Positions 1 through 4,487 of a stretch of DNA of 7,390 nt are shown here, piece after piece. Both the position numbers and the translations under genes were made by a program. This stretch comes from Staphylococcaceae bacterium UBA6286. GTDB lineage: Bacteria > Bacillota > Bacilli > Staphylococcales > Staphylococcaceae. The DNA is taken from positions 4,831 to 12,220 of the forward strand of contig DJUI01000106.1 of the NCBI GenBank assembly GCA_002438305.1. Direction: 5' to 3'. How positions within the stretch are numbered: the stretch's first letter is position 1; each line of letters starts with the position of its first letter. The notes below the pieces were generated by a model, which had not been told where the DNA came from, made no database searches, and saw only the letters and a list, made by a program, of their open reading frames with translations.

Positions 1-375
1 GCACGTGCCACTTATGATCGTTCACTTGAAGTGTTACGTCGTTCTAAAGAACTCTATCCAGACATTCCAACTAAATCAAGCCTCATGCTTGGTCTTGGTG
101 AAACGTGGGAAGAGATTCTTGATGTGATGGATGACCTTCGTGCCAACGATGTCGATATTATGACCATTGGGCAGTATTTGCAGCCGTCCCGCAAACATTT
201 AAAAGTTCAGAAATATTATACGCCGCTTGAATTTGGCAAGCTGCGCAAAATAGCAATGGAAAAAGGATTTAAACATTGTCAGGCAGGTCCTATGGTGCGT
301 AGTTCATATCATGCTGATGAGCAGGTCAATGAAGCGGCTAAAGCGCGTCAAGCGATGGGAGAAATCACTGAATAG
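1..375 (+). CDS. lipA: Lipoyl synthase, C-terminal part (5' end outside window)
   Basis: LipA is a cytosolic radical-SAM enzyme that inserts two sulfur atoms into protein-bound octanoyl groups to make lipoate for 2-oxoacid dehydrogenases and the glycine cleavage system. The open frame enters at base 1, and 124 residues are visible, about the last 40 percent of a roughly 300-residue protein. Recognisable family blocks are GLGET (visible residues 31-35), IGQYLQPS (56-63) and the near-terminal RSSYHADEQ block (100-108). In LipA structures a serine of the RSSY motif is a ligand of the auxiliary [4Fe-4S] cluster that is sacrificed as sulfur donor; it is intact here. The radical-SAM CxxxCxxC motif would lie upstream of the window. 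The stop codon TAG overlaps the ribosome binding site of the next gene, so the two are probably co-transcribed. Identification is firm. Confidence 0.96.
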   Translation, partial: ARATYDRSLEVLRRSKELYPDIPTKSSLMLGLGETWEEILDVMDDLRANDVDIMTIGQYLQPSRKHLKVQKYYTPLEFGKLRKIAMEKGFKHCQAGPMVRSSYHADEQVNEAAKARQAMGEITE

Positions 376-383
376 GTGGATAT

Positions 384-827
384 ATGGTCATTAAAATAGG
401 AGCTAACTACTTCGAAATCATTGAGAATTATCGCGATGCGTATAATGCAGAACAGTTCGAATCCCGCTATTCAGAAGTGCTGGATAAATACCCAGTCATA
501 GTCGGAGATATAGGATTTGAACAACTGAGGCTAAATGGCTTTTATGAAGATCGAAATAAGAAAGCGGATATTAGTAAACGGTTTTCAAGTATTCAGGATT
601 ATCTCATGGAATACTGTAATTTTGGCTGTCCTTATTTCGTTTTACGTCGACTGACAGCGCATGAAGTTGTTCGAATGACAGCAGATGATACAGAGGAAAT
701 GTCGATTGTCAAAGACGAATTCACTACGCCTGAAATTGTGGAAGAACAGACATTTGAGGCACAGGAGCATGAAGCACAAGAGGATTCAGATGATTCTACC
801 AAAACATTAAAACATTTTTTAAGATAG
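384..827 (+). CDS. yutD: YutD family protein (DUF1027), function unknown
   Basis: A 147-residue soluble protein of the YutD family, which is widespread in Firmicutes and has no established biochemical role. The conserved core is about residues 1-100. It contains a YCNFGCPYFVLRR block (77-89) with a Cys-x3-Cys pair (C78, C82) that could bind metal or form a disulfide; this is an inference. Residues about 101-147 form a strongly acidic, low-complexity tail rich in Glu and Asp that ends in a short basic stretch, and this part looks disordered. The ATG is preceded by AGGTGGA at 374-380, which overlaps the lipA stop, so translation is probably coupled and the gene is read with lipA. A terminator hairpin begins within its last codons. 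The lipA-yutD adjacency is conserved in staphylococci, which supports the family call. Confidence 0.9.
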   Translation: MVIKIGANYFEIIENYRDAYNAEQFESRYSEVLDKYPVIVGDIGFEQLRLNGFYEDRNKKADISKRFSSIQDYLMEYCNFGCPYFVLRRLTAHEVVRMTADDTEEMSIVKDEFTTPEIVEEQTFEAQEHEAQEDSDDSTKTLKHFLR

Positions 828-849
828 CTGCTCAGGCAGCTATTTTTTT
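824..849 (+). terminator. Intrinsic terminator of lipA-yutD
   Basis: An uninterrupted 8-bp stem pairs 824-831 with 836-843 around the 4-base loop TCAG (832-835), and is followed by a run of seven T (843-849, the first T also closing the stem). The left arm contains the yutD stop codon (825-827), so there is no 3' untranslated spacer before the hairpin. Confidence 0.88.
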
Positions 850-852
850 ATT

Positions 853-877
853 AAAAAAAGAACGCAGCGCGTTCTTT
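853..877 (-). terminator. Intrinsic terminator of the DUF3055 gene
   Basis: A perfect 9-bp stem pairs 857-865 with 869-877 around the 3-base loop AGC (866-868). Read on the minus strand it is followed by seven T (complement of A853-A859, part of which lies in the stem). The stop codon of the minus-strand gene (878-876) overlaps the promoter-proximal arm. It sits directly against the terminator of the convergent yutD transcript. Confidence 0.87.
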
Positions 878-1139
878 AAGAGATAATATCCGATAAAAAC
901 TCAATGACATCCAAGGCTTCTGTCTCATTAAGACCAAGAGCATAGGCAACATAGCCGTCTTCTTGCAGATCATCTCTGCCAATAATGCCAAATTTGTTTG
1001 ACTGCGTGTTCAACACAATCGTCTTACCGTAGTGTCGGTCTGTCTGTATTAAAGTCAAGTCATAGCGCGATTCTCCGATAAAGCTGACAAATCTGATATT
1101 TGCTTTATCTGTATCGTCATATAAAAACATCTCAATCAT
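876..1139 (-). CDS. DUF3055 / SAV0927 family small protein
   Basis: An 87-residue acidic soluble protein of the DUF3055 family, found in staphylococci and bacilli; no function is established. It begins with MIEMFLYDD, followed by a predicted mainly beta-sheet body with the conserved phrase RHYGKTIVLN (35-44) and the block NKFGIIGRDDL (48-58), and ends in an amphipathic helix (about 72-86). No signal peptide, membrane segment or catalytic signature is seen. The start is supported by GGAGGGA (1152-1146 on the minus strand) six bases before the ATG. It has its own promoter about 30 bp upstream and its own terminator, so it is most likely a single-gene transcript convergent with lipA-yutD. Family assignment rests on remembered similarity of the conserved blocks. 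Confidence 0.87.
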   Translation of the reverse strand: MIEMFLYDDTDKANIRFVSFIGESRYDLTLIQTDRHYGKTIVLNTQSNKFGIIGRDDLQEDGYVAYALGLNETEALDVIEFLSDIIS

Positions 1140-1162
1140 ATGTAGTCCCTCCAGTTCTCAAC

Positions 1163-1191
1163 ATTATATAATGTAATCATTGATTTTTCAA
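1163..1191 (-). promoter_or_regulatory. SigA-type promoter for the DUF3055 gene
   Basis: On the minus strand a -35 box TTGAAA (1191-1186), a 17-base spacer and a perfect -10 box TATAAT (1168-1163) precede the gene by 23 bases. The expected start of transcription is near 1156, just before the ribosome binding site (1152-1146). The -10 lies inside a perfect 14-bp palindrome (1161-1174), ACATTATATAATGT. Confidence 0.75.
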
Positions 1192-1208
1192 AGGGACGAA
1201 TGATGACG

Positions 1209-1487
1209 TTAAATCAGATTTGAAAGGAGTTGTCTCCCTTTGTCAGTTAAACCGATTGCTTCAAAATCATTCTGTCCTGTTTCACCGAATGTCATTTTGA
1301 TACTTTCGATATGTCGTTGCTCATACAATGTGTTCAAGGCCTGTTCCAGTTCTGCATCTGTCCTGTTGAAACTACTGTTATTTGCTTTGATTCGGTTGCC
1401 GATTTCTGCAACATCACTGAATCCTAAATCACTGTTATGTTCTAACACTGATAATATTTCTTTTGTCATGTCATTGGATAGAGCCAT
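1209..1487 (-). CDS. Small winged-helix-like protein, hypothetical
   Basis: A 92-residue soluble protein that I do not recognise as a named family. Its layout suggests a winged helix fold of the MarR/PadR-like type: an N-terminal helix (about 6-18), a helical pair (25-35 and 43-58), a probable beta-hairpin wing (about 60-78, with the polar stretch GETGQND) and a C-terminal helix introduced by LTDKGRQLL (80-88), a phrase often seen at the end of winged-helix domains. It could therefore bind DNA, or be a stand-alone wHTH adaptor. The start is supported by AAGGAG (1501-1496) eight bases before the ATG. It is divergent from the yutE-yutF-dehydrogenase operon and lies upstream of the DUF3055 gene, which has its own promoter. 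No clear terminator was found after it, so some read-through into DUF3055 is possible. The gene is judged real; the function is inference. Confidence 0.72.
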   Translation of the reverse strand: MALSNDMTKEILSVLEHNSDLGFSDVAEIGNRIKANNSSFNRTDAELEQALNTLYEQRHIESIKMTFGETGQNDFEAIGLTDKGRQLLSNLI

Positions 1488-1629
1488 TATGTCATCTCCT
1501 TCATATATTTCTCAATCTATACCTTACATAAGCAGGAGTTAAACTTAAGTAAATGATTAAGTGGTCATTGAGCCTATACATCGTGAAGGCAGTCATGAAA
1601 TTTGATACACTAGTGATGGAGGCGATAGT
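1488..1629. promoter_or_regulatory. Divergent intergenic region with candidate weak promoters
   Basis: This 142-bp region must hold promoters for both flanking transcripts, but neither is convincing. For the minus-strand winged-helix gene the best candidate is TTTAAC (1543-1538), 16 bases, TATAGA (1521-1516). For the plus-strand operon an extended -10, TG-A-TACACT (1603-1611), is visible without a good -35, and its predicted start site would fall almost on the ribosome binding site GGAGG (1618-1622), which makes it doubtful. No ORF or RNA gene is evident here. Confidence 0.35.
1543..1562. repeat. Short inverted repeat, possible operator
   Basis: ACTTAA (1543-1548) and TTAAGT (1557-1562) form 6-bp inverted half-sites around an 8-base spacer. 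The left half also belongs to the 8-bp palindrome ACTTAAGT (1543-1550). It lies in the divergent spacer beside a gene for a possible DNA-binding protein, which is why it is listed. A repeat of this length in AT-rich DNA can easily arise by chance. Confidence 0.3.
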
Positions 1630-2058
1630 ATGTATTTTGTGGATAGAGAAGAATTGAATCGGAAGCTCGATTACATTGAACAGCTCACTCAAAGCTTCAA
1701 CGCAGCAGAGCAGTATGGGCTGGAGCGTATATGTCATATGTTGATTGAGAGTGTCGTTGATGTCGGCAATATGATTATTGATGGATTCATTATGCGGGAT
1801 CCTGGAAGTTATCAAGATGTGGTTGATATTCTTGAGATGGAGAAAGTCATTACAACGACTGAAGCTCAAGCTATTTCAAAGACACTACCACTTCGACAGT
1901 GGATGGTACGAGACTATACAGCGATTGATCATCAAGCACTTAAACAGCAATTCGCTGACCAGCTTTCAGCTTTTGAATCATTTAAACCTTCTGTACTGAC
2001 ATTTATTGATAAGGAACTGGGGCCGGTATCTGCGTTCGGCAAAGGAGGCAGAGCATGA
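1630..2058 (+). CDS. yutE: HepT-like / DUF86 family protein (YutE)
   Basis: A 142-residue all-helical soluble protein of the DUF86 (HepT-like) family. HepT proteins are RNase toxins paired with a MNT nucleotidyltransferase antitoxin, but the Firmicute YutE branch is a chromosomal core gene of unknown role. Conserved features are the phrase [13 protein letters not shown] (41-53), the [12 protein letters not shown] block (57-68) and the C-terminal helix pair. The HepT catalytic motif Rx4-6HxY corresponds here to R89-x4-R94-x-Y96, so the catalytic histidine appears to be replaced by arginine. No MNT-domain partner is present on either side, which argues against an active toxin-antitoxin pair. 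The start is supported by GGAGG (1618-1622) seven bases upstream of the ATG. It is the first gene of an operon and its stop overlaps the next start as ATGA. Confidence 0.85.
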   Translation: MYFVDREELNRKLDYIEQLTQSFNAAEQYGLERICHMLIESVVDVGNMIIDGFIMRDPGSYQDVVDILEMEKVITTTEAQAISKTLPLRQWMVRDYTAIDHQALKQQFADQLSAFESFKPSVLTFIDKELGPVSAFGKGGRA

Positions 2059-2849
2059 AAAAGTATAGAGGATATTTGCTGGATTTAGACGGGACAATGT
2101 ATGCAGGGACACGATTGATTGAAGGTGCAAAGGAATTCATCGATTATTTAGCGAATCATAACCTTCCTTATTTATTTGTCACGAACAATGCATCAAAAAC
2201 TGCTGAAGAAGTATCAGACAAGTTGACCGGTATGGGTTTTGTAAGTTCACCTGACAATGTAGTGACATCAGCTATGGCAACTGCTATGTATATTGCTGAA
2301 GAAAAGCCCCGTGCAAGTGTATTTGTCATCGGCGGAAGCGGTATTAGAACAGCTCTGGAAGATGAGGGGCTTGTGCTTAAGGATGATGAGCACGTCGACT
2401 ATGTTGTCATCGGTCTCGATGTAGATATCAGTTATGAAAAATATGCGGTGGCCTGTCTTGCTGTACGTAACGGTGCTAAATTCATCTCGACCAATCCGGA
2501 TGTATCTATTCCGACAGAGCGCGGATTCCTGCCGGGTAATGGTGCATTAACAAGCGTAGTTGCGGTCTCAACAGGCGTTGACCCTATATTTATCGGTAAA
2601 CCGGAGCAGCATATTATGAACAAGGCTGTAGAGTTAATCGGTCTCCCGAAAGAAGATTTAGTGATGATCGGTGATTTGTACATGACTGACATTATGTCCG
2701 GCATTAACAGTGGCATCGATACACTGCATGTACAGACGGGTGTCACCACTTATGAGGCGATTATGAAGGAAAAGTACCCGCCGACTTATTCAGTTAAAAA
2801 TCTACTTGAAGTGATTGATTTTTATGAAGGAAGGGATACTGATGAATAA
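2055..2849 (+). CDS. yutF: HAD superfamily IIA phosphatase (YutF/NagD-like)
   Basis: A cytosolic haloacid-dehalogenase-type phosphatase of subfamily IIA, 264 residues, the normal length for YutF/NagD. All four HAD motifs are present: the nucleophile motif LDLDGT (9-14; D10 nucleophile, D12 acid/base), motif II TNN (43-45), the motif III lysine in GKPEQ (K182) and motif [10 protein letters not shown] (206-213; D207 and D212 for magnesium). The C2-type cap lies between motifs II and III. Family members hydrolyse small phosphomonoesters such as nucleoside monophosphates, p-nitrophenyl phosphate or 2-phosphoglycolate; the natural substrate here cannot be read from sequence. The start codon shares ATGA with the yutE stop and has AAAGGAGG (2041-2048) six bases upstream. 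It overlaps the following dehydrogenase by 8 bp, which indicates translational coupling. Confidence 0.93.
   Translation: MKKYRGYLLDLDGTMYAGTRLIEGAKEFIDYLANHNLPYLFVTNNASKTAEEVSDKLTGMGFVSSPDNVVTSAMATAMYIAEEKPRASVFVIGGSGIRTALEDEGLVLKDDEHVDYVVIGLDVDISYEKYAVACLAVRNGAKFISTNPDVSIPTERGFLPGNGALTSVVAVSTGVDPIFIGKPEQHIMNKAVELIGLPKEDLVMIGDLYMTDIMSGINSGIDTLHVQTGVTTYEAIMKEKYPPTYSVKNLLEVIDFYEGRDTDE
2827..2836 (+). promoter_or_regulatory. Ribosome binding site that decides the dehydrogenase start
   Basis: The purine-rich AAGGAAGGGA ends five bases before the ATG at 2842. A longer reading from the TTG at 2815 has no such site and would add nine residues that are not part of the family fold, so 2842 is chosen. 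The site lies inside the coding end of yutF. Confidence 0.8.
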
Positions 2850-3810
2850 AGTATTGATTACAAGAGAAGTTCCTGAACGGTTTTTGACTGACTTGAAGCA
2901 AGTGGCAGATGTTGAGATGTATCCAGAACAACAGAAGCCGATGCCACGGGAAGCACTTCTCGCTCAAAGCAAGGATAAAACGGTTGTGATTACAATGTTA
3001 AGTGATCAAATAGACAAGGAATATCTGGATAGCTGCCCGGACCTGAAAGCGGTCATCAACCTGGCAGTCGGTTATGATAATATTGATGTTGACTATGCTG
3101 CTCAAAAAGGCATTGTTATCTGCAATACACCGGACGTATTGACAGAGACGACAGCTGAGCTTGGATTTACATTGATGGTTGTCACAGCGAGACGGATTAT
3201 AGAGGCTGCAGCTATGGTTCAGGACGGTGAATGGACAGGCTGGTCACCCTATTTGATGGCAGGTAAAGATGTGTACGGCAAAACAGTCGGAATATACGGC
3301 ATGGGTGCAATCGGCCAGGCGTTCGCTAGACGTTGTACTGGTTTTGGAATGACTGTTCTCTATCATAACCGCTCAAGACATGAGCAAGCAGAGCATGAAC
3401 TTGGTGTCACGTATGCTGACTTTGATGAACTGATTGCGAGGAGTGACTATGTAGTCTGTACAGCACCTTTGACAGAGGAAACTCGAAACAAATTTGATCA
3501 GCAAGTATTTAAACAGATGAAAAGTGATGCGATATTCATCAATATCGGACGTGGCGGACACGTAGTAGAAGAAGATCTGCTGCATGCTGTCAAAAATCAG
3601 GAGATTTTGGCAGCTGGACTGGATGTTCTTGCTGCAGAACCGATTGATAGTGATCATCCCTTCTTAAATGAGCCTAACATCGTCGTACTGCCGCACATCG
3701 GCAGCGCATCTGTTGAAACAAGAGATGCCATGATTCAACTGTGTATTGATAACGCAAGATATGTGATCAACGGAGAACATCCGCTGACACCTGTCAATAA
3801 AACCAGATAA
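2842..3810 (+). CDS. D-isomer 2-hydroxyacid dehydrogenase (glyoxylate/hydroxypyruvate reductase type)
   Basis: A cytosolic NAD(P)-dependent dehydrogenase of 322 residues, typical for the family. The substrate-binding halves (about 1-100 and 290-322) flank a Rossmann domain (about 100-288) with the nucleotide motif YGMGAIG (152-158). The catalytic triad is present: R237 in NIGRGG, E266 in AAEP and H285 in [18 protein letters not shown] (73-82) is the usual substrate-loop block. The substrate class is most like GyaR/GhrB-type glyoxylate and hydroxypyruvate reductases, although D-lactate-like or other 2-oxoacid reduction cannot be excluded. After the GxGxxG motif the second strand ends in HNRSRH (175-180) rather than an acidic residue, which hints at NADPH rather than NADH; this is an inference. 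It is the last gene of the yutE-yutF operon and is followed after 7 bp by a terminator. Confidence 0.93.
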   Translation: MNKVLITREVPERFLTDLKQVADVEMYPEQQKPMPREALLAQSKDKTVVITMLSDQIDKEYLDSCPDLKAVINLAVGYDNIDVDYAAQKGIVICNTPDVLTETTAELGFTLMVVTARRIIEAAAMVQDGEWTGWSPYLMAGKDVYGKTVGIYGMGAIGQAFARRCTGFGMTVLYHNRSRHEQAEHELGVTYADFDELIARSDYVVCTAPLTEETRNKFDQQVFKQMKSDAIFINIGRGGHVVEEDLLHAVKNQEILAAGLDVLAAEPIDSDHPFLNEPNIVVLPHIGSASVETRDAMIQLCIDNARYVINGEHPLTPVNKTR

Positions 3811-3814
3811 ACGA

Positions 3815-3849
3815 AAGAGACGACCCTCGGAACACGAGAGTCGTCTTTT
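3815..3849. terminator. Shared bidirectional terminator between convergent operons
   Basis: A stem pairs 3818-3829 with 3835-3846, with one internal C-A mismatch (3825/3839), around the loop GAACA. It can be extended by G-U and two A-U pairs (3815-3817 with 3847-3849). It is followed by only four T on the plus strand and a short T/C run on the minus strand. It fills the 41-bp gap between the stops of the dehydrogenase (+) and the DUF1641 gene (-), so it can serve both. Confidence 0.8.
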
Positions 3850-3851
3850 GA

Positions 3852-4487
3852 TTAATGATTGAACTTTTTGTATAGCAGAATACTTGTAGAAAGCACAGCA
3901 GCGCCTAACGTGACATCCATCCATACATTCGAGTTGCGACGCGTGTGTTCCACTTTGTGCTGTTTTAAATCTCCAGTATCTGTCTGGACGGGATCCACAA
4001 TTCCTTGTTCTTGTTTCAACTGCTCAGCGTCATAGCCGAATCCTTGAACAAAAGTGGTAAGAAATAAGGCGCCTTTGATAAAAGTCGGACTGACAAGTAC
4101 TTTCATCAGGCTGAATATGCTCATTGTCTGATGCTGTTTTGTTGAGCGTTCAAATCCTTTATTGATCTTTAAGGTCATCGGTTCAAGTTCATCCAATTTG
4201 AACTTGCCGAGACCTTGACTGATAAGCAGGAGATTGCGGATAGCTTTGTCGAGTTCAGTTTCATTTAGTGCTTTGAGAACACGTGTTAATATAGGATCAC
4301 TTTTGGCAAGTGCTGCATTTAGTGCATTGAACACTTCATGATCATCGAGTTGTTCAAGTAAGCGGAAGAGATTAAGTAGAGTATCTTTATGCATCAATAG
4401 CTGCTCTTCCAGTTCGTGCAGTTCTTGCTCTCTTAATTCATTGACATCGACTTCTGATCTTCTGATGATTTTCGTCGGCTGTGCCAT
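3852..4487 (-). CDS. forE: DUF1641 protein, ForE-like partner of formate dehydrogenase
   Basis: A 211-residue protein of the DUF1641 family (YrhD/YjgD-like). In Bacillus subtilis the DUF1641 protein ForE is the obligate partner of the catalytic subunit ForC and mediates electron transfer to menaquinone. Here the N-terminus is polar and helical, with a Glu/Leu-rich coiled-coil-like stretch (about 14-48). The family core covers about 65-150, with a helical repeat (about 66-92) and a hydrophobic block MKVLVSPTFIKGALFLTTF (128-146). A linker of about 40 polar residues leads to a C-terminal hydrophobic segment (about 188-206, WMDVTLGAAVLSTSILLY) followed by basic KK, which looks like a tail anchor. 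No cysteine-rich or haem-binding motif is present. The ATG overlaps the catalytic subunit's TGA by one base (TGATG) and is preceded by GAGGTGA (4500-4494), so expression is coupled. The gene symbol is by analogy. Confidence 0.87.
   Translation of the reverse strand: MAQPTKIIRRSEVDVNELREQELHELEEQLLMHKDTLLNLFRLLEQLDDHEVFNALNAALAKSDPILTRVLKALNETELDKAIRNLLLISQGLGKFKLDELEPMTLKINKGFERSTKQHQTMSIFSLMKVLVSPTFIKGALFLTTFVQGFGYDAEQLKQEQGIVDPVQTDTGDLKQHKVEHTRRNSNVWMDVTLGAAVLSTSILLYKKFNH

Noticed and set aside
31..33. GTG at 31 as start of the first gene
   Set aside because: The same frame is open to base 1 and reads the conserved LipA phrase [10 protein letters not shown], so the gene enters from outside the window.
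1189..1242. Inverted repeat CAAAGGGA (1189-1196) with TCCCTTTG (1235-1242) as terminator of the winged-helix gene
   Set aside because: The arms are 38 bases apart, one arm lies inside the coding end and there is no adjoining T run; probably chance.
1240..1542. Plus-strand reading frame of 100 codons opposite the winged-helix gene
   Set aside because: Cys/Ser-rich composition without family resemblance, no ribosome binding site, and fully antisense to a better-supported gene.
2432..2749. Minus-strand reading frame inside yutF
   Set aside because: Antisense shadow of a gene with all HAD motifs intact; low-complexity translation.
2815..2841. Nine-residue N-terminal extension of the dehydrogenase from a TTG codon
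   Set aside because: TTG at 2815 has no ribosome binding site, while ATG at 2842 has AAGGAAGGGA five bases upstream and gives the normal family N-terminus.
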